A DNA stretch of 64,000 nt, from contig NZ_PYOC01000002.1 in the NCBI RefSeq assembly GCF_003026215.1, positions 1-64,000 on the forward strand. Reading direction: 5' to 3'. The position numbers were made by a program, and so were the translations under genes. Positions 27,934 to 36,596 of the stretch are shown here, piece by piece. Below the pieces are notes generated by a model, which saw only the letters and a list, made by a program, of their open reading frames with translations, was not told the origin of the DNA and ran no database searches. Each line of letters begins with the position of its first letter. Within the stretch, counting starts at the first letter, position 1. This DNA comes from Photobacterium indicum (GTDB taxonomy: Bacteria; Pseudomonadota; Gammaproteobacteria; Enterobacterales; Vibrionaceae).

Positions 27934-28287
27934 TTATTTTTTCTTGTTCATCATTGCTTTTAAATCAGCAAATGGATTAAACGTCGCAGCTTGGTGATCA
28001 TCTTCGCCCGCTACAATAACACTGCCACTTTGTTGATCGTGTTCAGTGTATTTTTCATGTTCATGATCGTGACAGAAAAGACACAATAATTCCCAGTTAC
28101 TACCATCTTGAGGATTATTGGTATGATCATGATCCATGTGGTGAACCGTTAATTCACGCAAGTTAGAATAAACAAATTCACGAGAACAACGTCCACATAC
28201 CCAAGGGTAGATTTTCAGTGCTTTTTCTCGGTAACCTTGCTCTTTACGAGCATAGCTGGCACTTGTGCCATAATGATCAGACGACAT
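27934..28287 (-). CDS. yajD: YajD-type HNH nuclease
   Basis: A 117-residue HNH protein like E. coli YajD. The zinc pairs are CGRC and CLFC; the catalytic segment is ELTVHHMDHDHTNNPQDGSN, followed by NWELLCLFCHDHEHEKY. Family members are presumed metal-dependent endonucleases, but no substrate is established for YajD. Residues 80-117 (acidic, ending KAMMNKKK) are extra tail. AGG lies 8 nt before the ATG. It stands alone and converges with the M50 gene. Confidence 0.88.
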   Translation of the reverse strand: MSSDHYGTSASYARKEQGYREKALKIYPWVCGRCSREFVYSNLRELTVHHMDHDHTNNPQDGSNWELLCLFCHDHEHEKYTEHDQQSGSVIVAGEDDHQAATFNPFADLKAMMNKKK

Positions 28288-28774
28288 ATCTCAACCTGTT
28301 ATTTCTTTAATCAGCTCTATCTAGCATAAATTCAAATCACTGTTTTTAGCAATACTCATCAAAAACAGCACCTGAAATGCATTCATACTAACCAGTAATA
28401 TACCCATTGAAACACTGACACGGGTAGTAGTGCAATACAGAAGTCACAAGGATATGGAGATAGTCACAGACACAAATAGAAGTGGCGCATCAAATGTATA
28501 AAAAAGTAACCAACATTGAGCCTAAAAATGAATAATAAACACGCATATCACTTGGCTTTTTATTGGGTTTAGAAGTCTAACAAAATCAACATCAAGCTAT
28601 GACATAGTTATGTCAATCTCGTGATTGGTTGTAAAATAGACTAAGACACCGATTCTTATTAGTTTTGGGACAAAAATTGCTGTTCGATTAGATGTAATGC
28701 AATGCTGTTATGGTAGTATTTATCCCAAATTGTTCATAGTGAATCGATTTTTCACTGTTAAGAGTAAACGAATT
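28288..28774. other. Long upstream region of the Hsp70 operon
   Basis: About 490 bp shared by the divergent yajD and DUF2760 genes. It contains a perfect inverted repeat at 28600-28615. No sigma-32 consensus promoter is obvious by eye; the rest is AT-rich and unassigned. Confidence 0.5.
28600..28615. promoter_or_regulatory. Perfect inverted repeat upstream of the DUF2760-Hsp70 operon
   Basis: TGACATA, two bases, TATGTCA: 7-bp arms without mismatch, 159 bp upstream of the DUF2760 start. The size fits a homodimeric regulator site. Inference. Confidence 0.45.
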
Positions 28775-29446
28775 ATGGCTTTTGATTTTTCTAGTATGAC
28801 TGTTGATCTGTCAACGATGCCAACCACGATTGACTTAGGTCATGCTTGGTTAGGCGGTTTAGTTTTGGTTTTATTGGTGCTGTATATTGCTAAAAAAGGC
28901 AAGCCAGTAGAAGTGGAAAAGATTGTTGAAAAGCAAGTCGAAGTAGAGAAAATCGTAGAGGTTGAAAAACCTGTCGAAAAGATTGTTGAGAAGATCGTCG
29001 AAATCCCAGTAGAAAAAATCGTTGAAGTTGAAAAGATTGTTGAAGTTGAACCAAAACTAAAAACATCGACACCTGATGCCGCACTTCAACTGCTTTCACT
29101 GCTTCAACAAGAAGCTCGCTTTATTGACTTTATGCAAGAAGATCTAAAAGGCTTCGCCGATGCTGAAATCGGTGCTGCTGCTCGTGTTATTCACGAAGGC
29201 GGCCATAAAGTACTAAACGAATACTTTAGCTTTGCCCCTATCCGTTCAGAAGACGAAGAGAGCCGAATCTCACTTCCTGCTGGCTTTAATGCGTCAGAAG
29301 TACGTCTTACTGGTAACGTTGTTGGCGAAGCTCCATTCAATGGCACCCTAATCCACCGTGGTTGGAAAGTGACTGATGTTAAACTGCCTAAACTAGCAGA
29401 AGGTCACGATGTACGTATCGTAGCAGCCGCTGAGGTAGAATTATAA
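28775..29446 (+). CDS. DUF2760 protein, membrane-anchored, with Val-Glu-Lys repeat
   Basis: About 223 residues from ATG 28775 (MAFDFSSM); an upstream in-frame ATG at 28697 would add 26 residues with no ribosome site. A single membrane helix (about 24-41, WLGGLVLVLLVLYIA) is followed by roughly 50 residues of repeated VEKIVE/VEVEK units (about 45-95), highly charged and probably an extended helix or spacer. The C-terminal DUF2760 domain (about 100-223) contains DAALQLLSLLQQEARFIDFM and AAARVIHEGGHKVL. Function unknown; in related bacteria the family is found upstream of Hsp70 genes, as here. Its stop overlaps the Hsp70 start by one base (TAATG), implying translational coupling and a shared task. 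Confidence 0.85.
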   Translation: MAFDFSSMTVDLSTMPTTIDLGHAWLGGLVLVLLVLYIAKKGKPVEVEKIVEKQVEVEKIVEVEKPVEKIVEKIVEIPVEKIVEVEKIVEVEPKLKTSTPDAALQLLSLLQQEARFIDFMQEDLKGFADAEIGAAARVIHEGGHKVLNEYFSFAPIRSEDEESRISLPAGFNASEVRLTGNVVGEAPFNGTLIHRGWKVTDVKLPKLAEGHDVRIVAAAEVEL

Positions 29447-31281
29447 TGCAAGAGAATCAAGAACATCATTTTAGCGTTGGTATCGACTTAGGTACCACGC
29501 ACTGCGTATTGTCTTACGTTGATTTGCACGATGAAGATGCAAGCGTTCAAGTTATGCCGATTCCTCAGCTAACCACACCAGGTAATGTTGAAGAAAAAGA
29601 TCAGCTGGCTTCATTTATGTACCAAGCACACGAATCTGAGCTTGCACCAGGTGATACTTCATTACCGTGGAATAGCCAACCTAATGCTATTGTCGGTGCA
29701 ATGGCGCGTACACTAGGTAGTAAAACCCCTATTCGATTAATCTCTAGTGCTAAGAGCTGGCTTTGCCACGGTGGCGTAAACCGCCGCGATGCATTTTTGC
29801 CGCTAAATAGCCCAGAAGAAGTATCAAAAGTATCCCCTGTTGATGCAACCTGTGCGTACTTATCGCACTTGGCTGACGCATGGAATAGCCAACACCCTGG
29901 TACACCACTGTGTGATCAAGATGTCACGATTACCGTTCCTGCATCTTTTGACCCTGCAGCACGTGATTTAACCGCTGATGCGGCACGTAGTATTGGTCTT
30001 AAACACCTTACATTACTTGAAGAACCTCAAGCAGCTGTATATAGCTGGATCAAGAACAATGATGCTACATGGCGTGACCAAGTAAATGTTGGCGATATTA
30101 TTCTTGTTGTCGATATTGGTGGCGGTACAACTGACCTTTCATTAGTTGCTGTAACTGAAGAAGATGGAAACCTGACACTTAACCGTGTTGCTGTTGGTGA
30201 CCATATCTTACTGGGTGGCGACAACATGGATCTGGCGCTGGCTTACCGTCTAAAGATGAAGCTAGCTCAAGATGGTAAACAGCTACAACCTTGGCAAATA
30301 CAAGCCATTACTCATGCTTGCCGTGATGCTAAAGAAGCATTATTAAGCGATGCTGAATTAAGTGCAGTGCCAATTGTTGTACCTAGCCGCGGCTCTAAAC
30401 TGCTTGGTGGCACGCTGCAAACAGAGCTAACGCAAGAAGAAGTACAGCAAACATTGGTTGAAGGCTTCTTCCCTCGCACAAGCGTAGAGGAGCATCCAGT
30501 ACAAACTGCACGTGGCGCACTAACCCAAATGGGTCTACCGTATGCACAAGATGCTGCGGTTACTCGTCATGTAGCGCACTTCTTAAGCCGTCAGTCTACT
30601 GCGGTTGATGAATTATTCGAGAAATACGACCAACTACACGACGGTTTTATTCGCCCGACTGCGATTCTATTCAACGGTGGTGTGCTTAAATCATCGCTGA
30701 TTTCAGAACGCCTACTCTCGATCATGAATAACTGGCTAACAACAGCGGGTAGTGAAGAAGCAAAATTACTTGAAGGGTTAGATCTTGATCTAGCGGTTGC
30801 AAGCGGTGCGTCTTACTACGGTTCCGTTCGTAAAGGTCAAGGTGTACGTATTCGGGGTGGTATCGCAAGTAGCTACTATGTCGGTATCGAAAGCTCTATG
30901 CCTGCAATTCCAGGTATGGAACCACCACTGGAAGCATTGTGTGTGGCACCATTTGGTATGGAAGAAGGCTCTCATGCTGAAGTACCTAGCCAAGAATTCG
31001 GACTTGTTATTGGTCAGCCAGTACAATTTAAATTCTTCGGTTCAACCGTTCGTCGTGAAGACTCAGCAGGTACTCACTTAGATTGGTGGCAACCAGAAGA
31101 ACTGGAAGAACTACCTGCTATTCAGGTAACACTGCCCGTTTCTGATGGTCGTAGTGTTGGCGAGATTGTTCCCGTACGCTTAGCCTCTCGTGTTACAGAA
31201 TTAGGTACGCTTTGCTTAGAAGCAATTCCAAGTGATGGCGGCCAGAAATGGCAAGTTGAATTCGACGTTCGCGAAGCTTAA
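29446..31281 (+). CDS. Hsp70-family chaperone without lid domain (first of pair)
   Basis: A 611-residue Hsp70. ATPase signatures are intact: VGIDLGTTH (residues 11-19), VVDIGGGTTDLS (about 221-232), and FNGGVLKS (about 408-415). After about residue 460 only a beta-rich segment remains (to 611); the helical lid and EEVD-type tail of DnaK are missing. It is therefore a specialised Hsp70-like protein, not DnaK, HscA or HscC. Coupled to the DUF2760 gene by TAATG overlap; no J-protein or GrpE gene is adjacent. A hairpin follows the gene, and a second, longer Hsp70 gene lies 225 bp downstream. Confidence 0.9.
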   Translation: MQENQEHHFSVGIDLGTTHCVLSYVDLHDEDASVQVMPIPQLTTPGNVEEKDQLASFMYQAHESELAPGDTSLPWNSQPNAIVGAMARTLGSKTPIRLISSAKSWLCHGGVNRRDAFLPLNSPEEVSKVSPVDATCAYLSHLADAWNSQHPGTPLCDQDVTITVPASFDPAARDLTADAARSIGLKHLTLLEEPQAAVYSWIKNNDATWRDQVNVGDIILVVDIGGGTTDLSLVAVTEEDGNLTLNRVAVGDHILLGGDNMDLALAYRLKMKLAQDGKQLQPWQIQAITHACRDAKEALLSDAELSAVPIVVPSRGSKLLGGTLQTELTQEEVQQTLVEGFFPRTSVEEHPVQTARGALTQMGLPYAQDAAVTRHVAHFLSRQSTAVDELFEKYDQLHDGFIRPTAILFNGGVLKSSLISERLLSIMNNWLTTAGSEEAKLLEGLDLDLAVASGASYYGSVRKGQGVRIRGGIASSYYVGIESSMPAIPGMEPPLEALCVAPFGMEEGSHAEVPSQEFGLVIGQPVQFKFFGSTVRREDSAGTHLDWWQPEELEELPAIQVTLPVSDGRSVGEIVPVRLASRVTELGTLCLEAIPSDGGQKWQVEFDVREA

Positions 31282-31293
31282 AACCCTACACAT

Positions 31294-31317
31294 ACGGCGC
31301 ATCATACGATGCGCCGT
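31294..31317 (+). terminator. Hairpin between the two Hsp70 genes
   Basis: Perfect 10-bp GC-rich stem ACGGCGCATC / GATGCGCCGT with ATAC loop, followed by AATTTTAGG. The weak T-run suggests partial termination or 3'-end stabilisation. Confidence 0.7.
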
Positions 31318-31506
31318 AATTTTAGGTCTCTATATACCACTCTATGCGAATAGCTGATCTTCAAATAAACATCTGATCATCAATTTAAATCAAATGGTAT
31401 TAAACCAGCTGTCCAATAACAAAGTATCTCCTGAACATTCTCATTGCTTATTTCAATTTCATCACACTATTGTGCAATGATCTCAGGACTGACTCTGGAG
31501 CAAAAA

Positions 31507-34485
31507 ATGTCTGCACCCTCTTCACCTCGCTTTCTTGTCGGTATCGATTTAGGTACGACACACACGGTTGTTGCTTACTCGCCAATTCCCCAAGATTCTG
31601 ATCCGCATTCATCAGATCACGCGCAAGATAAAACTGCATTTCTTGCCGAAAAAACACAGCAACTAGAATCAAGCCCGATACAAATATTTGAAATTGATCA
31701 GCTAATTGCTCCCGGTGAAGTGGCGCGTAAAGCCTTATTACCATCTTTTCGTTACCACCCCGCACCAGGGGAAATGAATGAAGCTGAACTTGTTCTACCT
31801 TGGGACATTCAGCCTGTCGAAGGCGAAGTCAACAACGCTATTATTGGCGAATTCGCACGCGATTTAGGTGCAAAAGTTGAAGGTCGCCAAGTTGTTAGTG
31901 CTAAAAGTTGGCTATCTCACACTGGTGTTGATCGCAGTGAAGCAATTCTTCCTTGGTCTTCAAGCCGACAATCTTCTATTGCTTCAACCAGTGATATTGA
32001 AAAGGTTTCACCTGTTGTTGCCAGTGCCAGTTATTTAAACCATGTACGCCAAGCATGGGATTATCACCACCCCGATAGTAAATTATGCCATCAAGAAGTG
32101 GTAATCACTGTACCTGCATCCTTTGATGAAGGTGCTCGCGCATTAACTATCGAAGCTGCTGCTATGGCTGGCTTACCTAATGTACTTTTATTAGAAGAGC
32201 CACAAGCCGTTTGTTACGACTGGTATGCTCAAAATAAAGAGAACGCAGAAACACTACTCCAAAACATTCCATTATTAATGGTGTGCGATGTGGGTGGTGG
32301 TACAACCGATCTAAGTTTAATCAAAGTCGGAACTGAAAAAGGCAAGTTATCCCTTAACCGTATCGGTGTAGGTGATCACCTTATGCTAGGGGGTGATAAC
32401 CTTGATTTAGCCCTCGCGCATAAAGCAGAGCAACGTTTACACGGCGACACGAAAAAATTAAGTGCGGCAGGTTTATCTAAGCTGATTCAGCAAACGCGAA
32501 AAGTAAAAGAACAGCTGTTGTCTGGCAACGCACCTGATACTGCAAAAGTCACGTTACTAGGTAGCGGTTCACGTTTAATCGGCGGAGCCAAAACAATAGA
32601 ACTAACGCGACAAGAAGTACACGATATTGCTTTAAATGGTTTCTTTCCTAAAACGGAATTTGATGACCAACCAAGCCACCGACAAGCAGCAGTTGTCGAA
32701 TTTGGTTTACCGTATGCAGCAGATCCCGCTATTAGTAAACACCTTGCGCAATTTATAGATCTACACGACAGTGTTTGCCGTGATGCATTGCTGGCTCATA
32801 ACCAACATGCTGAAACAAAAATTAGCATCATCGATGGTCAGCCAATTATTCCGTCTGCTGTATTGCTGAACGGTGGCGTATTCAATAGTCCATTATTGAC
32901 CAACCGAGCGCTTGATATTTTCTCACATTGGCGCGGTGACAGTGTCACTGAGTTAAGTAACCCCCACCCTGATTTAGCCGTTGCTTATGGTGCCGTCGCG
33001 TATGCAAAAGCACGACATGGTGCACAATTAAGAATTGGTGGTGGCTCAGCCCGTTCTTTCTACCTAATGTTGGGAGATAAAAAGAAAAACCAACAAGGTA
33101 TTTGTTTACTGCCTAAAGGTACCGAAGAAGGCACTGAAGTTCGCTTAACCCAACGTAAATTTGCTCTAACTCTGGGTGAACCTGTTCGTTTCAATCTTAT
33201 TTCATCAACTGATGATAGCCAAATTGAAGCGGGGGGATTATTAACAATCGATGAAGAAAATAACGAAGGGAGTTATGTTGATCTTCCTCCGTTTATTGCA
33301 ACGCTAGACAGTGAACGAGATCGTTCAGAATTAGCCGCAAACCAAAAAGATCGAGAAGAAGTAACACTAGCTTGCCAACTAACAGAAGTGGGTACACTAC
33401 AAATTGAGTGTGTCAGCGTGACAAATGAAAATAAACGCTGGAAAGTCGAATTCGCAATTCGTAAGAATTTAGCTCGCCTTAACCGAGATAAAGGTAATTC
33501 AACACTTGCTGAGCAGTTATTGCCAAATCGTATTGAAGAAGCAAAATCTGCAATTAAGCTCGTTTATGGCGGCAGTAAAAACACAAATATCCAAGCAATC
33601 AACAGCGGTAAAGCAATCAAAACACTGCGTAACGATCTAGAAAAAATGATTGGCAAGCGTGATAACTGGGATGTACCTTGTTTACGTGAATTAGCAGATA
33701 CCTTAATCGACAGTCGTAAGCGTCGACGTCGTTCAGATATACATGAACGTAATTGGTTGAAGCTAACTGGTTTCACTATGCGCCCTGGTTTTGGCTACCC
33801 AGCAGATGAATTCCGTATGGAACAAGTTTGGGCATTGTATCAACATGGTGTACAGTTTGATTCCAATACGCAAACATGGAGTGACTGGTGGACATTCTGG
33901 CGTCGTATCGCCGGCGGGCTGACCCAAGAACAGCAACTTGTTATTTTTAAAGATATCGCCAAATACATAAGCCCGAATGCAACGCGTAACAATAAGCTAA
34001 GCAAAGAAATGCAAGAACGCAGTTACGAAGATATGGTGCGTTTAGCGGCATCTCTTGAACATTTACCATTCGAAAACAAGCTACAGCTGATTGAATCATT
34101 ATTTGGACGCTTACAAAAAACACAGTACTCACAGGCACATTGGTGGGCTCTTGGTCGTATTGGCACACGTAGCCCTTTTTATGGCAGTACGCATAATTTG
34201 CTATCGTCTGAACATATTTCATACTGTTTGCCAGAACTCATGGAGTTTGACTGGCGTAAAGATCCTAACATAGGGTTTGCCGCAGTAATGATGAGTAGGA
34301 TGACAGGCGATCGTACACTCGATATTAATGATGAAAATAGAACAAAAGTCATTAACAAATTGAAGGCAAGTAAAGCGCCTGAAAGTTGGATTCAAATGGT
34401 CTCAGAGGTAAAAGTATTAACAGAAGCAGAAACTAAACGTGTTTTCGGTGATGCACTACCAACAGGATTAAGGCTGATCGGTTAA
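31507..34485 (+). CDS. Hsp70-family protein with long C-terminal extension (second of pair)
   Basis: About 992 residues from ATG 31507 (GGAG 7 nt upstream; a TTG 63 bp earlier is not supported). The Hsp70 core is intact: VGIDLGTTH (11-19), VCDVGGGTTDLS (about 258-269), LNGGVFNS (about 455). A beta-rich segment runs to about 650, as in the first Hsp70. The last 340 residues are a helical, basic domain (for example RKRRRRSDIHERNWLKLTGF, HWWALGRIGTRSPFYGS) of the type annotated DUF3731 in such proteins; function unknown. It probably partners the 611-residue Hsp70 and the DUF2760 protein. The two Hsp70s share the core motifs but differ clearly, so the duplication is old. Confidence 0.9.
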   Translation: MSAPSSPRFLVGIDLGTTHTVVAYSPIPQDSDPHSSDHAQDKTAFLAEKTQQLESSPIQIFEIDQLIAPGEVARKALLPSFRYHPAPGEMNEAELVLPWDIQPVEGEVNNAIIGEFARDLGAKVEGRQVVSAKSWLSHTGVDRSEAILPWSSSRQSSIASTSDIEKVSPVVASASYLNHVRQAWDYHHPDSKLCHQEVVITVPASFDEGARALTIEAAAMAGLPNVLLLEEPQAVCYDWYAQNKENAETLLQNIPLLMVCDVGGGTTDLSLIKVGTEKGKLSLNRIGVGDHLMLGGDNLDLALAHKAEQRLHGDTKKLSAAGLSKLIQQTRKVKEQLLSGNAPDTAKVTLLGSGSRLIGGAKTIELTRQEVHDIALNGFFPKTEFDDQPSHRQAAVVEFGLPYAADPAISKHLAQFIDLHDSVCRDALLAHNQHAETKISIIDGQPIIPSAVLLNGGVFNSPLLTNRALDIFSHWRGDSVTELSNPHPDLAVAYGAVAYAKARHGAQLRIGGGSARSFYLMLGDKKKNQQGICLLPKGTEEGTEVRLTQRKFALTLGEPVRFNLISSTDDSQIEAGGLLTIDEENNEGSYVDLPPFIATLDSERDRSELAANQKDREEVTLACQLTEVGTLQIECVSVTNENKRWKVEFAIRKNLARLNRDKGNSTLAEQLLPNRIEEAKSAIKLVYGGSKNTNIQAINSGKAIKTLRNDLEKMIGKRDNWDVPCLRELADTLIDSRKRRRRSDIHERNWLKLTGFTMRPGFGYPADEFRMEQVWALYQHGVQFDSNTQTWSDWWTFWRRIAGGLTQEQQLVIFKDIAKYISPNATRNNKLSKEMQERSYEDMVRLAASLEHLPFENKLQLIESLFGRLQKTQYSQAHWWALGRIGTRSPFYGSTHNLLSSEHISYCLPELMEFDWRKDPNIGFAAVMMSRMTGDRTLDINDENRTKVINKLKASKAPESWIQMVSEVKVLTEAETKRVFGDALPTGLRLIG

Positions 34486-34597
34486 GCTTTCGTTAGGGTA
34501 AATGTTGTTATCATAAGCTCATATAAATCATTTTTACCAAGTTCAATAGGTAATAAGTTTATTGGACCTGAGTTTAGAGAAAATAGTGAGTAGAGTT

Positions 34598-34801
34598 ATG
34601 ACACATTCCCAATTTAAGTTAATTGCTCAACGTATCTTTAAATCTGAAGAGCAACGTTCAGCCGTTGCAGCAGTAATCTTTGATGGATTATCAAGTTATG
34701 AAGCAGAAAAACGCTTCGAACTTCCGAAAGGCACTTTATCTCGTAATGTACGTAAGTACAAAAGTGAAGTTAATTACATAACGAACGTAGCAGCAGCTTA
34801 A
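34598..34801 (+). CDS. Small helix-turn-helix protein (TrfB/KorA-like)
   Basis: A 67-residue protein starting at ATG 34598 (an upstream TTG at 34562 is possible). Residues 20-55 read AVIFDGLSSYEAEKRFELPK then TLSRNVRKYK, a helix-turn-helix of the kind found in TrfB/KorA-like and phage-type small regulators. It follows the second Hsp70 by 113 bp on the same strand and precedes a strong terminator, so it may be the last gene of that transcript. Binding site and role unknown. The ribosome site is weak (AGAG). Confidence 0.65.
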   Translation: MTHSQFKLIAQRIFKSEEQRSAVAAVIFDGLSSYEAEKRFELPKGTLSRNVRKYKSEVNYITNVAAA

Positions 34802-34821
34802 ACATCGAATTTAGTTAAAAA

Positions 34822-34851
34822 AAAACGGAGAGCCTATGCTCTCCGTTTTTT
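34822..34851. terminator. Bidirectional terminator
   Basis: Perfect stem AAAACGGAGAGC / GCTCTCCGTTTT with a 4-nt CTAT loop and long A and T runs, between the small HTH gene and the convergent ABC permease gene. Confidence 0.95.
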
Positions 34852-34881
34852 TATAACAATAGTTCTAGATATTACTTAACC

Positions 34882-35742
34882 TCAACTATTCATTCCTAGC
34901 TTTCTAGCAAAATCATCTGACGAACGTAGCTTCGCACACATCCAAAAGAGTCCAATACTTGCAGCTAATAAAGCGATTAATGTCACAGAGCCAACACTAA
35001 AGAAGACTGTAACCGGGCTATCACTGGTTAAAATCTTAAACGGCAGATTGTAAATTTTACTAATCCAATCCCCTACTACGCTGCTACCAAATATCATATA
35101 AGCCATTAATTTAATCATAACGACCGCAACAAATAAGGTCACTAACGGATGATTAGTGATTTGCGACAAAACCATCAACAAACAAGCAACGGGTAATAAT
35201 GCTAGGCTAACTAATACCATGCGACCTAGAAAACCAAACCAGTGCATAATCAAGCTAGCAAAACTAATTGATGATGTCGCCAGCATATCAGCAGGCATAA
35301 ACCAACTAGCCAATACCCAAACAATAACATCAGAAAACAACAATAATACCGAAGCAACTAAAGGAATAACCACTAATGCAAAAATCAATTTCACGGCTAT
35401 CGCAAGGTTATCTGACACTGGCATTGAACGCCAAAACATCAAACTTCCTTCTTGGCGTTCTTTTCGAAGTGTTTTAGGTACAAAAGAAAAAAAGGTAATC
35501 GTTGAGACAATACCAGCCACAATAATATTCAATTTACCGATAATACCCGCATAACCCGTCACATTAGAAAAACCAGCCCACTCATCCATACCTGAAATTT
35601 GATAGCTGATATTTAAATTATCACCACCGCTCATCACAAGCATAAAATTAACAACGGCAAAAATAGCCAAGAACAAGGGTAAACGTGTAACCAATTTATG
35701 CTCTAAGAATTCTTTCTCAAGCATATAGATAACAGGACTCAT
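34882..35742 (-). CDS. ABC-2-type transporter permease
   Basis: A 286-residue integral membrane protein with six hydrophobic segments (first at about 21-37, LPLFLAIFAVVNFMLVM). The segment KTLRKERQEGSLMFWRSMPV is the cytoplasmic loop typical of ABC-2 permeases. It shares a 4-bp ATGA overlap with the upstream ATPase gene and has GGAGG 6 nt before its start. Together with the ATPase it forms an exporter or bacitracin/YtrBC-like system; substrate unknown. Confidence 0.85.
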   Translation of the reverse strand: MSPVIYMLEKEFLEHKLVTRLPLFLAIFAVVNFMLVMSGGDNLNISYQISGMDEWAGFSNVTGYAGIIGKLNIIVAGIVSTITFFSFVPKTLRKERQEGSLMFWRSMPVSDNLAIAVKLIFALVVIPLVASVLLLFSDVIVWVLASWFMPADMLATSSISFASLIMHWFGFLGRMVLVSLALLPVACLLMVLSQITNHPLVTLFVAVVMIKLMAYMIFGSSVVGDWISKIYNLPFKILTSDSPVTVFFSVGSVTLIALLAASIGLFWMCAKLRSSDDFARKLGMNS

Positions 35743-36596
35743 AGCTGACCCTCCTGTTGTTTTGCTATGAAAATATCGGCTAGATTTGGCTGAGACAATT
35801 TACCTAATGGCACAAGTAACTCTCGTTCAATATTCTCAAATAATAAATGATGTTGCCCTAAGCCTGACTTTTCATAAATTGGAGACAATGCCTCAGCAGA
35901 AGACAAATTCGCTTGCTCAACAGTTACAGCGGTATAGTTATCTTCAATATCAGCTAATGGCGCTTGTAATACCACTTCACCTTTTCGAAGCATTAATACA
36001 TCAGTTAACAAGTGCTGAATTTCAGAAACTTCATGACTCGCAATAATTAATGCTCGATCACCATCATGAAACCACTCCATTAAATAACGATAAAATGTAT
36101 CGCGGTAAATCAAATCAAGACCTAACGTAGGCTCATCTAAAATCAATACTTTAGCATCAGTCGACATTACCAATGCAAGGTGCAACTGTACTTTCATTCC
36201 TTTTGAAAGACTGCCAATTTTACTTTTGTTCTTAATATCTGTTTTTGATAAAAATTCATCCATTTTTTTACGGTCAAAATGAGGATGAACACCTGCTGTA
36301 TATTTAATGAGTTGAGAGACTTTCATCCACTCGGGCAATACTGCTACGTCAGAAATATATGCAAGTTGTGAAACTATTTGTGCACGATCTTTTTGCGGAT
36401 TTAATCCAAAGATACTCATTTCACCCATATAATCTTGGGCACCAAGAATAGATTTAATCAACGTCGATTTACCCGCACCATTATGACCGAGTAAACCTAA
36501 AACTTGTCCAGCTTTAAGTTCGAAACTGATATTCGATAAAGCTTTTTGCTGGCGATAAGACTTACTTAGCTTTTCAGCTTTAATCAATACTTCCAC
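35739..36596 (-). CDS. ABC transporter ATP-binding protein
   Basis: A 285-residue ABC ATPase with GTG start. Walker A GHNGAGKST (about 36-44), signature LSKGMKVQL in place of LSGGQ, Walker B KVLILDEPTLGLDL, and switch His in ASHEVSEI. The C-terminal 70 residues are beyond the nucleotide-binding core. The gene overlaps the GntR regulator by 17 bp and the permease by 4 bp. Arrangement GntR-ATPase-permease is that of YtrA-regulated systems responding to cell-envelope antibiotics in Gram-positives; the trigger here is unknown. Confidence 0.9.
   Translation of the reverse strand: MEVLIKAEKLSKSYRQQKALSNISFELKAGQVLGLLGHNGAGKSTLIKSILGAQDYMGEMSIFGLNPQKDRAQIVSQLAYISDVAVLPEWMKVSQLIKYTAGVHPHFDRKKMDEFLSKTDIKNKSKIGSLSKGMKVQLHLALVMSTDAKVLILDEPTLGLDLIYRDTFYRYLMEWFHDGDRALIIASHEVSEIQHLLTDVLMLRKGEVVLQAPLADIEDNYTAVTVEQANLSSAEALSPIYEKSGLGQHHLLFENIERELLVPLGKLSQPNLADIFIAKQQEGQL

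Noticed and set aside
28697..28774. Upstream extension of the DUF2760 protein
   Set aside because: In-frame ATG but no ribosome site; the extension lies in AT-rich non-coding-like sequence and would move the membrane helix inward.
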